Positions 36,289 to 48,381 of a stretch of 64,000 nucleotides of DNA are shown in pieces (positions within the stretch are counted from its first letter, which is position 1; every line of letters begins with the position of its first letter). Below the pieces are notes generated by a model that saw only the letters and a program-made list of their open reading frames with translations, ran no database searches and was not told the DNA's origin. Where the stretch lies: contig CM029369.1 of the NCBI GenBank assembly GCA_017165825.1, positions 14,630,955-14,694,954 on the forward strand, given 5' to 3'. This DNA is from Hepsetus odoe (lineage: Eukaryota > Chordata > Actinopteri > Characiformes > Hepsetidae). A program made the position numbers and the translations under genes.

Positions 36289-37817
36289 ATGCCGGATGTG
36301 AAGGCCCTGCCATGTGAGTACTCCCCAGCAGGCTCCCCTGCTGGCTGCAGCATGGACCTGGAGCCCTGCCTCAATGAGCTGCCAGCCCGTCTCTCTGTTC
36401 TCGGCTCCCCGATATCTGGGTTCCCCCACCACAGCACGCCTCCATTCCCCAACCTGGATGCTTCGGCGGGCCACAGTCCATCAGGATGCAACAACAACAG
36501 CCTTCTTGGCAACCTGGGGCTCAGATATTGCTCCAGCAGCAGTGTGCAACCACTCAAACCCGAATCCCAGGTAGGGCTCGTCTCTCAGGGCTGTATTAAT
36601 TCCAGCTACAACAGAATGTATCGCAGCCTGGAGAACCTGCACTGGAGTTCAGTGCCTGACTCTGGCGTATATGCTTACAGGAGCGTAGAAAGTGAAGTCA
36701 TTCTCCACTGTACTTCTAGCAGTCAGTGGTATGGTGGGCTGCCTCATGGATCACAGGTCTACAGTATGATGCATTCCCCTGAAAGCATGGCTTTGTACCC
36801 TCGCCGGAGCCTTGCAAGAAAAGACCTGCCACTGTTTCCTCAGTGGCTGTTCCCTGCTGTGGAAGAGTGGGGTATGAACGGAAATGGCCGGAAAGGCCTA
36901 AGAGATAAACTGCGTCTTCAGAGCACTCGTGTCGCTGAGCCTCACAAGCCCCTTAGACCTCAACCTTTGCCCAACAGCATCTCACATTCCTTCTGTGATC
37001 CAGAGGTAGCATTGCATCATGGTCGGCCCTCCTCCCCAGGGTTGGCAAACAGCCAGAGAGAACTCCATCGCATAACCAGCCCAGAGGAGATCAAGCAGGA
37101 GGTTCTGAGGCGACTACAGCTGCGCCGGCAGAGGAGCACTCCTAACTTGGCTCTAAGCTCAGGCCAGGATTCCAGCCTCAGCAAATCTCATAGTTCTGTG
37201 CCGGTCAGCAACAATGGCCAATACACCCCAGAAAGGAAAAGACCCCCCATTAGCCGGCTTCATATTCCAACGTTTGAGGAGTTCAAACGGATGAGGCAAA
37301 GAGAGAGTGGACAGGGTCTTGGCCCTTCCACATCACCACCTGGTAGAGGAACTGGGTCTGAAGGCCACTGCAGAGAAGGATTTGATGAGGACAAAACCCA
37401 GCCAGTCAAAGAGAAATCACATATTGTGGCTAAACCTGTCAACGAAATTGCCCAAAGCTGCAAAGCCTCTGAAGTTGCAGCCAAGCCTTATAGTTGCAGT
37501 GCCCAGGATCTTACTGAAGGCAGTTCCTCTCTAGAGGCCACAGATGGGCCCATCTGTACAGGCCCTGCACCTCGCTCTCCTCTACATTCCCAGGCTGCTG
37601 CCGCTGCAGGAGTAGCCCAAGTTGAAGAAGCAGAAGACAACGTGGCTGCAGATGCAGCACTTCTCCCTTTCCCTCCCCACAGGGTGTGTGCTGAGGGGGC
37701 ATCCAGCTGCTGTCCTGCTATACTCTTGGACAGAACCGAGTTCTCTAACTATGGAGCCAAGATCTATAAGATGAAGGAGGATCTCATTGGATCAGCCCTG
37801 GACCTAATTAAGAAGAG
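36289..37817 (+). CDS. RhoGEF coding exon 1
   Basis: The exon proper begins at 36238 after 'tttttgcag', but the first ATG of the frame is 36289 (G at -3). It ends at AG|gtgagt with the codon split after two bases, and encodes residues 1-509. It is Ser/Pro/Gln-rich with no folded domain visible until a helix-like end (IYKMKEDLIGSALDLIKK). RRQRSTPN near residue 285 looks like a basophilic kinase and 14-3-3 site. Confidence 0.88.
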
Positions 37818-40800
37818 GTGAGTACATAAAATGGCATGCAAGTTAGTATGCTAATTTCAGAACAACGTCACCCTTCCTGTGCTTTAGAAATGATTTTTTT
37901 AACCCATAGAGGTAATGGCTTTTGTTTTCCTATAATATTCAAAGGCATTAATTTATCATATGGCAATGAGAAGTTGAAAATTATACAATAATATGCATTT
38001 TTATTCATTTTACGTTCAATATTAAAAAATGTAAGCTTGCACCTACTTTTTCCACTTTTAGTGTGTAGAAATTGGCCAAAATGTGACAACGGTTTTCACC
38101 TTACGAATAAACGTCCAAATCCACACACTGTTAAAAATGTTTTCGCCCAATATGGCATTTCAATCTACTTGCACATTGATTGAACATTTAGATTTTATGT
38201 GCCCACATAACTCAGGGTTTTTTCATCCTAAAGTTTAATTTCAGTATCTATATGCACCACATTGCAAATCAAGGGCTAGACATTGTGCTTGACATTGTGC
38301 TGTGAGTGTTCAATAAAAGTCTTCCAAATGAAATGAATGGAATGTGAAATGAGCTTTGGCTTTTGCTATGTTAATCATAATCAAGGTTAAAGAAAGTAAT
38401 AAAGCTAAGGTCCCCAGAGGCAGGGATTAAAGCGAGTCAAAGAGAAAATGTAAGGAATGAAGACATTTACAGTGGCTGATTCACATTCTCACACTCAGTC
38501 ACTGACAGGAATTCCTGTGTAGCCATTTTAGTCACATTACCAATGCATTTAATGAACCTTGGAATTAACTGCAATTGAGTTACTTGAATATATATATTTT
38601 TTTCATGTGGCAAATGTTAACTACCTAGATTTATGTATATTGACATAAAAGACATCCTAAGGCTTTTTTATTCAACAATTTACAAATTACAATGCAAACT
38701 TCATCATCAAAAAGAGCTGTTTCATCCAATTAGTCTACTTTCTTACTTCACAGTTCTGTTTTTTTTTACAATACCATCACAATGTACTTTTCAAAAAAAG
38801 TTAAATATATTCTTACCAAAATTAGTGAGCTATGAAAGAATATTTTTTGAGAACCATCATTGCTCATCAGCCATGAAATTGGATGATGAGCTCTTAGACA
38901 TTATTGGTGGTCTTGTTCCTTTTGATTTATTTTGACACCTTGGAGTGGTCCAGACAAAGCATAAGGGGGTATGAACACTGGTCCTCCATCACTTTCTTCA
39001 GTGCCAGGGTAACACGTCTCTGCAGATGGCAGGAGCGTCTGGGTTTTCCCCTAAAGCATTCTGCCACCCAGTAGCAGCTGTCACATGCTTATTGTCTGGT
39101 GATTAGCAGCCTTAAAGTTCAGGCTAGGACAAAGGTAGAAACAGAGATGAAGAGTCTATTGGGATATGCCGTTTGGCTGACAGGCAGTCTGCTAGCCTGA
39201 GAGTCACCATGTAATAATGTAATCTGCATGGTCTTCTTTACTGTTATTTCTGGAGGAATGGATTAGAGTGCATCGTGAACTCAAAGAAGCCATGTGAGAA
39301 AAGAGGAAATTTACAGTGCCGGAAGCTGTCACACAGAATTGCTGGTTCTGTGACACATTAGAAAAACATTTAATGAAATTAGACCAAAGCACGAAGCATA
39401 TGAAATTAAAACAAATTGGATTACTCTTTATTTTTATTTATTTATTTTCATTTATTATTGTGGCAAATGTTCTCAGCAGACGTTTATGTAGATTTTTCCT
39501 TTGCTCATATTTGCTCTTGGTGTAATACAAAGTTTGTTCTTGTATTGAAAAAGCATTTTTTTAAGGCTTTTCTAACATTGGATTCCTTAAGGGAATGTTT
39601 TCAGCATGCTTAAAGTCATTGGTAGAGGAAATAATCATACTTATTTTAATGCACAGGCCAAACAGCTCCCTTAAGAAGGTAGTTTCAGGGACATTTTTAT
39701 TCACTGCGCCACTGATTATGAGCATTGTATTAAATTCCCAGAAACATTTTTCTATGAACACTGGAAGAATTGTAAAACCTGGCGTGTCTTGTGAGGTATT
39801 TCAAGTTTGCACTGCAAGTCTGCTACCAACAAACCTAAACATTGCTGCAGATTAAAGACACCCCTTTATGGCAACGGCATTTCCTAATAGCAGCAGCATC
39901 TATTAGCAGGATGATGCAAAATTATACATTATATACATTCTACATTATGCATTAAATTACACATTTTTCTTTGCTGTCCAGTTTTTCAGTGAAGTCTACT
40001 TGTGCTATTTTGTTAGTATTGTTATTTGTACAGATGTTTGATGCAGTGGAGTTGAAAACATTCCTGTGAAGGTACAAATGGAAAAATAAGTATTGAACAC
40101 ATCAATGTTTTTCTCAGTAAATATTTGGGGCTATTGACTTGAAATTTAACACCCAAGTAATCCACACATAGAAAGAAATAAAAACAAATAATTAAGTTGT
40201 ATTAAGTACTATAAATGATGTTGTGTGGTAAAGTGGAATGACACAGCGAATAATTATTGAACACATGAAGAAAAGGAGGTGCAAAAAGGCATGCAACACC
40301 AAGAAACCAGCTGACATCTGTCAGTATTTAGAACAAAATCCTGACCATTTATCATTGCAAATTAATATCAGCTGGTTTTGTCCTAATTGATGGCCTATTA
40401 AAAGGTTTCTCCTTATGAAGGGTATCACATAAGAAGCCTCTCATGATGGGTCAAAACAAAGAGCTCTCTCAGTGTTTGGGGGCGAAAAGCATGAGTTAAC
40501 CATAAGCCTGCCACGACCAGGTGCTCCTCGCAGGATTTCTGACAGAGGAGTCAAAAAAATAACCAGAAGGGTTGTCCAAGAGTCAAGGACCACTCGCTGA
40601 GAGCTTCAGCTTTGAATGTATTACAATAAGTAATACACTCAGACGACATGGCCTCTGTGCTCACGGCGCAAGATGCCCCTGCTGAAGAAAAAGCTTGTTG
40701 AAGCTTGTTTAAAGTTTGATGCACAACATTTGGACAAGGCAAGGAAATGCTGGGAGGAGATAATCTGGTAAGCAGAGACCCACATTGAACTCTTTGGATG

Positions 40801-43800
40801 TCATTGCACACACTTTGTTTGGAGGAGCAGTGGCATTGCACATTACCTCAAAGACGCCACCACCAAATAGTGAAGTTTGGAGGTGGAACCATCATGGTGT
40901 GGAGCTGTTTTTCAGCATGTGGTACTGGCAGACTTCATGTAATTGAGAGAATGAATGACTGCAGAAATGTACCGGGACATCCTTGATAAGAATCTGCTCC
41001 CATCTATGCTGAAGATGAAACGATGGTGGTCATTTCAGCAAGACAATGATTCCAAACACACAGGAGTTCCCAAGGAAACTCTCAGTTGGTTTCAGAGTAA
41101 GAAAGTAAAGCTGCTAGAATGGCCCAGCAAAATCACCCAACTTGAATCCAATTGAAAGCCTATGGAAAAACTGAAGATCAGAGTTCATAGAAGAGGCCCC
41201 TAGAACCTTCAAGATCTGAAGACAGTTTGTGTGGAAAAATGGACCAAAATCACAGCTGTGCAATGCATGTGACTAACTCCTCCATATAGGAGGTGTCTGG
41301 AAGCTGTCATTACCAACCAAGGCTTTAAAACTAAGTATTCAATAAATTTCAGTAGTGTATTTAAAACTTATTTCCGGTGTCATTCAAGTTTATTACTCAG
41401 AACTTAATTTATGGATTTATTTTTTTTTATTTCTTTAAATGTGTGGATTACTTGAGTTGTTATCAATTTCTGGTGTAAATTTCATGTCAGTAGTCCCAAA
41501 AGAAATATATTTTCTGGGGAAAACGTTGATGTGTTCAATACTTATTTTCCCCCTTGTACCTTGCTTCCAATGTTCATTTTGGTTTAAGTACATTGTGATT
41601 ACATTTTTGCCAATATGGCTTTACCCTCGCAGTCCTGGTACCTGTCAGTGCTGGGGATTTACCACTTACACTTTTCTAAGGTAGATAGCTGCTTCAGGCA
41701 AGAAATATACTTGTTCTCATGTGATTGCTATAAAATTATTATGATTTTCTGCATATTGCCAAGGTTATTTGTAATGGAATGAAACACTTTTCCCAAAATA
41801 AACAAGAAACAAGACTGTATGCACAATAATGTTGAACCTTTCAAATACACTATTTCAATTTCTATTACTGAGTAGGAGATATCAGATTTCACCAATCATT
41901 TGATTCCTATAGCTGACAGCACATACGGACACACACATGGCATTTACACTTATTAACACACACATGCACACACACTAAGGAATCTAAGGGATCTATATTG
42001 CTGGTTCAGTCACAGATCCACACATGCTGTAAGTTCAGGTGTTACCGAAGCATCTAATTGTGCTGCCCCCCCACCTTCCCCCAGCTCCTCTACAGTAGGC
42101 TGGCAGCCATCCCTGGGGAGCATGGGGGATGTTTAACCATTTGCATCAGAAAGGCAGAGGCTAGAATTATAATTCCACATTAATAGATCCTCTCTCTCTC
42201 GCTCTCACTCTCTCCCCTTTACCTCCTCCTCCAACTCTTCATCCTCCTTCAGCTGCAGTGCAGACATCGGCACCGAAACCCCCGTCAGGGTGTCACATGA
42301 CCTGGAAGACGGTGCTGACATCATCACTCCCCATCCCAGCCGTCAATCTGCCTGCGTTGCCATGACAACGCCGGCCTGCAGAGAAGAGGCTTGCACCGAA
42401 GCCACAGGACGAGAGGGAGAAGAGCCAGCAGAATGCGTAAGGCAATCCCCCTTCCCTCACACACACATGCACACCCACGCAAAAACACTCACACACACAC
42501 ATACCTTTTCATATCTGTCTACATTTTTAGCATGACCCTTTCTCTCCGCCTGTAGCTGTGGACAGCAGAGAGCTCTCTCACGCATGCATTAGATAAGGCT
42601 CCGCAGGCAGCTGCTCCGCACACACAACTGCAGGCATGCAGCAGCACGCGCAGAGCCACAGCTCAGAAAGACTGCTGCGCAGGATTAGAGACAGGTCTCA
42701 CCGTGGTAACCGTTTCTTCCATTTGCATGCAAGGTTATGAGTTTGTGTTTATGCGCAGCACTGTCTCCTGCTCTTTCTGTTTGGAAGGCTAGCCAGTTCT
42801 TCGTTCGCCACGTGCATTTCATCTCTGGCATCTACCTTGAAGGTTGAAGGCAATATTGATTACATCCTTTAGTTGCTGGAGGTCATGCATTTTGTATTAG
42901 GCAGGAGGATGTAAGTATATGCAATCTTTGAATGTTCACCTGTCACTACGCATAGCTCAGCTGTGGACTATCTGCGCCAAGCTTGATGTAGAGGGCTATT
43001 ATGCCTCTCCAGTTCTGTCTGTAATTAATTAGAATAGCAGCTGCATGGTTCATTATTCTGTACGATACCTGAACCTGAGGTGTCTGATTACTGATGCACT
43101 GAAAACTGTGGATAACATATCCCTGTCAGGGTAGCTTACTCAGTAGCTGTTCTTTTAGGTGTATTGTGGGTGTACTATGTCAGATGCTATTAAAGTGCTG
43201 ATCCATGTTCTGCAGAGGTCAGCACCAGTGAATTATGAAGCGGTTCTGAGAAGTGAGAGGTTATCTATAACCATGTCGAAACCATGTCTACCCACAGGTC
43301 AGAGGACATGCCAGTCAAAGGACCTTTTAACCTTATTTTTAGTCAAAGGAGCACCTCCTTTGGCATATTGATCAGAGAGCTATAATGCATTAGCCTGTAT
43401 TTTATGTTTGGTTAGTTTATTGCTGAACCTGAAGTGTCTGAAATTAATCTGGAGAAGAGGAAAGTGCACAGCAATATTGGGGGACTACTAAATCCACAGC
43501 CATATTATTCTGTGGTTTCCATCTGTAGACACTGCATGTAAACTAGAGCAGACACTTACTTTCAGCTCCTGTGTTTATATATTAAATGCTTTGGTAATAG
43601 GACACCACTTGTGGTTCAAGCAGATTGTCTGATCAATACTAGAAACATTTTTTGATTTCACTGTGACTGCAAAGGTCCTTGCGTGATTCTTTTATAACAG
43701 CATTACTAACTCCTATACTGACCGCTCTGGCCTTGTTATGTGATGAAATTTGATGGGACTTTGTCTAATCAGCAGATCTCCGGGTCAGGATGCAGGCGCT

Positions 43801-46800
43801 CCAGCTCGGATGCAGCCTATGAACCAGCAGAATCAGTGAGGGCCCAGCGCGAGTGTCGTCTGCGGCCCCACTACAGTGACCCCATGCCTGCTGATGCTGC
43901 CAAGCGCAAGCAGCTGGAAATGAAGATTGCAGCAGCTGCACGGCTCCACAGTCAGCGCAGGGACAGAGAAAACGGTAAGATTTAAAACAGTTAAATCCAT
44001 TACCAGTTATTCAGTCTTACTGGGAACTTTGGTCAGAAACGTCAGAGAACAGAAGTAGTAAAATGGAGGAAATTTCTGACCAGATTCTTACAGCAGACTT
44101 ACAGTTTGATAAAATTGCCAATCTGTAGTCATCACATTGCTTATTTTAGGTGGTCACATGTTCAAAACAAATTTCTCCAACAACTGGACCAAAGACTATC
44201 ATTTTATTTATTCACAGTGTTCTAAAGGCTTTGTTTTTTAACTTTGTCCCTATCAGTGTGGTGCCACTGACATTGCATTCAGTGCCCTAAGGGTAGCTTT
44301 TAACTTTCCAAACCACTGCATCCATACTCAGTGAAGCTTTTTGTACTTGCTCATAAGAATCCTATTTATTCTTCCCTGGCTTTTAAAGATTTATCTTCAG
44401 TACTGCGAGTATTCTTAAACCTGTATGCAGTTTTCTCATCTTAATTTTTCATTTATGGCTTTGTTCATCATTTTCAGCGAATATCTGAAAACGGTCCGGT
44501 AATAGCATATATGTCTGTTAACATGTTATCAATTATGTATTGTCACTGTTGGAACAAAACCTGTTTTTTGGTTTTCCAACTGCCATTTATACCATTTTAA
44601 AATTCAGTGACCAACGGTTAAACTCATATGGTCAAAATATTTACACTACAATCATGTTTCGTTGATATACTTTTTATTTAAGAGCAATTTTACTTTTCCA
44701 TTTTTACTGCTTTTGAGTTACAAGGTTTGTTAGACCTAGGCTTATTATTCTGTTATTGAGAACAGTACTTTCAAACTTTTGAACCATAGTCTTACTTTTT
44801 CAGATTTTGCTTGCTCTCAGCACTGCATCCCTTTTTGCCTTTCAGCTTAGATAAACATCCCTATGACCCCTATTGGGAGTACAACAACACACTTGTCAAG
44901 ACAGAATATATTGGGGGTTTTTTTTGCACCACAACACAATAAATGCACAATGTAAATGTACAACAATACCAACATCCATTTGGCTTTTTTCTCATTTTTC
45001 TCCAAATCAAAACCTCTGCATCTGATCAAATCATCGACATGATATGGCCCAGACAAAACAAGATTCACAAGGGTGGTTCACAAAGCATTTCTTAAATAGG
45101 AATGTTCCTAATTTGTCCTCATTTTAGACAAGCATAATGAAAAAAATGTGCACAACTTTATTTAACCAAACACAGCTGACCAACAAAGACATGCTGGACA
45201 TACAAGTATACTTCTTAAAAAAAAGTGCTAATAAAAACAATATGCTGGATACCAACTATGGTATAGCTGATTGTTTAGGGTTACATACTGCAAACCTTAT
45301 TTTTCTTGCTAAACTGTTTCATGACCAATTGAAGGAAAACTTCACGTCTATTTGATGGAAACTTCATTCTTCAATACTGTGGTGTGTATATTCACTCTTC
45401 ACTCAATAGTTTAATATATTAAACTATTCCCCCTACCTGCTGCACTGTGTGGATTATACCGTGATGATTTTACCTTCTTTTCTCTTGACCTCTGTGTGCT
45501 GTTTCTGTTAGGCGCATGCACACCCAGGGGTCGCTCTGAGCCCAGAGGAGAGGGCCGCAGTGGAGGCCTGGGTGTAAACCGTACAGGTCAACACCGCTGG
45601 AGCACGGTCAGCAGTCTAAGTGCGGACAGTGGTGTGGTTGGGCTGAGCGACGAGCGTGAGGATGAAGAGGAGCTGCGTCGGGCCCGCCGCAGCGCTGGAG
45701 TGGAGGTGGAGAGAGTGGACAGTGGCATTGGCCCTGGGCTGGCCCGAGGCTGGAAGAGACCTTCAGCATCTTTGAAGGCCTGGGAGGCCCACCGGCCATG
45801 CCCGGACTGTGGTGACAGAGAGGGCACTCGAGGAGAGGGAATGTGCGAGCGCTGTTCAAAGTTACGGACTGAGCGCAAGGAGGCCATTCTGGAGTTCCTA
45901 AACACAGAGTCCAGCTATGGAGAGGACCTGCGCATCATTAAGGAAGAGTTTTACTGTCCAATGCAGAATGCAGGACTGCTCACGGCTGAACAGCTGGCTG
46001 TAGTCTTCAGCAACGTGCAGGAGCTCATTGACGTGAACGACAGGTTCACAGAGCACTTGCAGGACAGCATTGACCAGGCTTTTGATCAGGTAAAGAGAAA
46101 CGTATTTGCGACCTCATTATTTCTCTATATTAAAAAAAGATAAAAGCAATAGTTTACACAGTTCTCTCCCAATAACAAACAGAGTTGATTAACCAGTACT
46201 GTTCATCTGGGCTATCACATGCTGGCTTGCTGAAAAGCAACAAGTGTTCTCCAGTTGACTCTGGCGTATGTTAACTGCCTATGTGCCTCCATTGGCCTAT
46301 GGCAAGAAGTCCAATAGAGCACCTTTCACATTGATTTCCTCCCAATCACTCAATGTGAGACTTGCTAACCATCTGTTACTTGACATTAACAGAATTTGCA
46401 GTTGGCCTTCATTTTTTTGCTAATTAAAAAGATGCCGTTGCATGTAATTGGGAAGGCAGTGTATGCTAGCATTAACTCTCTGAGCACTGGTAGCATCATG
46501 TGATTAGAGGAGTCCTGTCTAGCAGATGGAATTGGACTGAATTGAGGAGATAGAAAAAAAATGTAATCTAAAAAATAATAAAAAGCTCAGACAACATTCA
46601 GATGTCAGTTTTTAATGAAAGTGACTATTTTGTCATCATGAAACACAGCACAGTGCTCAAGGGTACCTACTGCAGTGCAGTCAGTTCAGTGCTTTTTATA
46701 GTATAGTTGAGATTATTCAACAAATTGGCAACTGATAATAACTTGTTCAGTTAGTCTTACAGCTTTACTGTAAACAACCAAATATTGTCTTAAGGCCTGC

Positions 46801-47426
46801 AAGAGGAAATTGTAAAATAATTTTTTTTAAATGACATATATATATATATATATGATCTGTGCATGCACGGCTTAGATATACGTCTCTTACACCAAACATT
46901 TGAACATTTATAGTAAAATGGTGAAAATGAAAACAAATTCAGATTTGTCTGTTTTTTACATGCAGGGAGATGAAGATCTGCTAACTGTATGCATTGGAGA
47001 AATCTTCTTGGAATTTGTCAACATGCTGCCAGCCTTTCAGACCTACTGCTTGCAGCAATCTACATCTGTAAACATGCTTAACACTCTGGAGAAAGAAAAG
47101 GAGTTGCTTAGGTACAAGACAACACATGCTTCACAACAGGAAGTCATTTCAGCTTCTTGTTTATTTTCCTAATCTCTTAATAATATCCCTAAACTGCTGT
47201 AACCAAAGGTTTGCTGCATAATTTAAAAACAAATTTAACTTTTTGTTGAAATGAAACAATTCAGTCTGTTACATAATCCAGTCATTCTGCTCACTCTGAT
47301 TTCCATGCTCCAGAGGGTTGGAGGAGGGATTCCAATCAAATGTCATTTTCAGTAAGGAAAAAAAAGGGTCACTGCAGCATTCCAAAGGAACTCAACATCT
47401 AAAAAAGTTCACTTTCATTCTGTTTG

Positions 47427-47460
<34 letters not shown>

Positions 47461-48381
47461 GTGTTGATGATGGAAACCAGGGATTTATTTATTTAATTAA
47501 TTATTCTTTCATTCATTTATATACTTATTTAAGAGGTATTTTACCTGTTGTCTTTCAGGATATTTCTTGATGTGTCACAGAACGACAACACAGCTCTTCG
47601 ACGCATGAACCTGCGATCATTCCTCATGGCTCCCCTTCAGCGTGTGACCAAGTATCCACTGCTGCTGAGTCGCATCAGTAAGGCCACTAACGAGAGTCAC
47701 CCTGACCATGCTCGTTTGAGGGAGGCCAAGAGTCGTGTGGAGTCCCACCTGGAGCACATCAACATGAAAACCAAGCAGGAGGGCACGGCCACGTGGTCCC
47801 TGCGCTCCTTCCGCCGTGATAGCCGCAAGAACCGGGAAGTCATCAACATTGAGATGAGAGAGATGTCCATGAAAACAGTGGGCTGGGCACGGGAAAGTAC
47901 ACGTTTCATCATGGAGGGACCGTTGCAGCTTTCTCAGCCTGCAGATGGCCAGTGGATAAAAAAAGGAAGCAAGTCCCTCAAATTCCAGAATGTTCAGAGT
48001 TTGCTCATGGTGTGTACACAGCGCAGCATGGAGGCAGCACCTCCACTTGATGGTGGAAGAGGAGAGCAACAAGAGGCCATTGAGATGGTGCGAGATGGTG
48101 TGCTGGTGCTGATAAAAGATAAAAGTAGTGGTAAGTTCACTGTGTTGCGAGAGCCCATTCGTCTGGCCAACTGTGTGATATCATCCGACCCTGACTGTGA
48201 TGACACTTTTGAGGTGCTGGACATCCGCCGCGAGGCCTTTGTTTTCCGTGCCTCTGACAAATCACGCACGCAGCAGTGGTTTCGTCAGATCAAGAGGTAT
48301 GCCTGTGATCTGGGACTTTGGAGAAAAAGACGCAACGCTCTCCCCAATATTATGATCAACACAACCCAGACCCGCTCCTGA
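36289..48381 (+). CDS. Rho guanine nucleotide exchange factor with C-terminal DH-PH module
   Basis: Six coding exons (36289-37817, 42259-42436, 43773-43974, 45512-46089, 46966-47111, 47559-48381) join in phase to 1151 residues. The long N-terminal half (about 1-640) looks disordered, rich in Ser/Pro, with a conserved-looking patch near HIPTFEEFKRMR. A CxxC-x11-CxxC knuckle (Cys 733, 736, 748, 751) precedes the DH domain (about 757-946), which has the hallmark QRVTKYPLLL (905-914). A PH domain follows (about 994-1125), ending in QQWFRQIKRYA. DH-PH proteins load GTP onto Rho, Rac or Cdc42 at membranes. The start is the first ATG of the open frame in exon 1 and may be preceded by UTR exons. I suspect a PLEKHG-type family member (PLEKHG7 is one candidate) but do not recognise it firmly, so no symbol is given. 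Confidence 0.88.
39780..39920 (+). mobile_element. Tc1-like scrap (family A)
   Basis: 'caacaaacctaaacattgct' and 'cctttatggcaacggcattt' match the same segment as in the copy at 17812-18110. No ends preserved. Confidence 0.65.
40073..41558 (+). mobile_element. Tc1-like element (family E), full length, dead transposase
   Basis: Terminal repeats are 'tacaaatggaaaaataagta' and its inverse 'cttattttcccccttgta', with 'ttgaacacatcaatgttttt' and 'aaacgttgatgtgttcaat' next to them. Interior remnants in two frames read FGGGTIMVWSCFSACGTGRL, then FQQDNDSKHT (catalytic Asp), then WPSK and, after a frameshift, PNLNPIESLW. The 1486-base length is close to intact, but frameshifts and stops kill the gene. 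Confidence 0.9.
42259..42436 (+). CDS. RhoGEF coding exon 2
   Basis: Acceptor 'cttcagctgcag'; the first base completes a Ser codon with the previous exon. It ends TGC|gtaagg in phase 0. Using the alternative AG five bases on would give an early stop, which supports this boundary. It encodes 60 low-complexity, acidic residues (SHDLEDGADIITPHP). Confidence 0.82.
42437..43772 (+). other. RhoGEF intron with a possible cassette exon
   Basis: GT-AG intron. A GC-rich segment 42556-42705 (150 bases, 50 open codons in the right frame) is flanked by a good acceptor 'ctctccgcctgtag' and a fair donor 'gtg|gtaacc'. It may be an unannotated in-frame exon. The rest is plain intronic sequence with a CA-rich patch at 42464-42500. 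Confidence 0.6.
43773..43974 (+). CDS. RhoGEF coding exon 3
   Basis: Tandem acceptor 'tcagcag' permits a start at 43773 or 43776, adding or dropping one Gln. It encodes GCRRSSSDAAYEP and a basic helix-like AAKRKQLEMKIAAAARL. It ends AAC G|gtaaga in phase 1. Confidence 0.87.
43975..45511 (+). other. RhoGEF intron
   Basis: AT-rich, no repeat family recognised. Short frames at 44847-45355 are on both strands and carry no domain. Confidence 0.7.
45512..46089 (+). CDS. RhoGEF coding exon 4 (Cys knuckle and DH start)
   Basis: Acceptor 'ctgtttctgttag'. Codes residues 637-829: a Gly/Arg-rich linker, then CPDC and CERC pairs, then the first DH helices (AILEFLNTESSYGEDLRII, VFSNVQELIDVNDRF). Ends CAG|gtaaag in phase 0. 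Confidence 0.93.
46614..46675 (-). mobile_element. tRNA-derived SINE scrap, copy 10
   Basis: 'aatgaaagtgactattttgt' followed by 'gtgctcaagggtacctactg': the 3' end and a piece of body only, inside an intron of the RhoGEF gene. Confidence 0.72.
46966..47111 (+). CDS. RhoGEF coding exon 5 (middle of DH)
   Basis: Acceptor 'ttttttacatgcag'. Encodes GDEDLLTVCIGEIFLEFV and MLPAFQTYCLQQSTSVNML of the DH helical bundle. Ends AG|gtacaa in phase 2. Confidence 0.92.
47429..47457. repeat. Poly-T tract
   Basis: About 29 T residues in the last RhoGEF intron, 100 bases upstream of the acceptor. Confidence 0.95.
47559..48381 (+). CDS. RhoGEF coding exon 6 (end of DH, PH, stop)
   Basis: Acceptor 'ttgtctttcag'; the first base completes an Arg codon. 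Encodes the DH core motif QRVTKYPLLL, a linker with SLRSFRRDSRKNREV, the PH domain and a short basic tail WRKRRNALPNIMI, then TGA. All remaining residues sit in this single exon. Confidence 0.94.

Larger units (their letters stand above)
37818..42258 (+). other. RhoGEF intron 1 of the coding region
   Basis: 4.4 kb, GT-AG. It holds a Tc1-like scrap (39780-39920) and a near-complete Tc1-like element (40073-41558). The rest shows no exon. A small direct duplication 'gacattgtgct' lies near 38280-38303. Confidence 0.75.

Noticed and set aside
36109..36557. Minus-strand ORFs opposite RhoGEF exon 1
   Set aside because: They are shadows of a long coding exon, with no promoter or splice signal of their own. 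The antisense ORFs at 45588-45905 and 47617-48269 are the same case.
40798..41155. Two ORFs considered as a functional transposase
   Set aside because: They are two frames of one broken Tc1-like gene, with the catalytic motifs separated by frameshifts.
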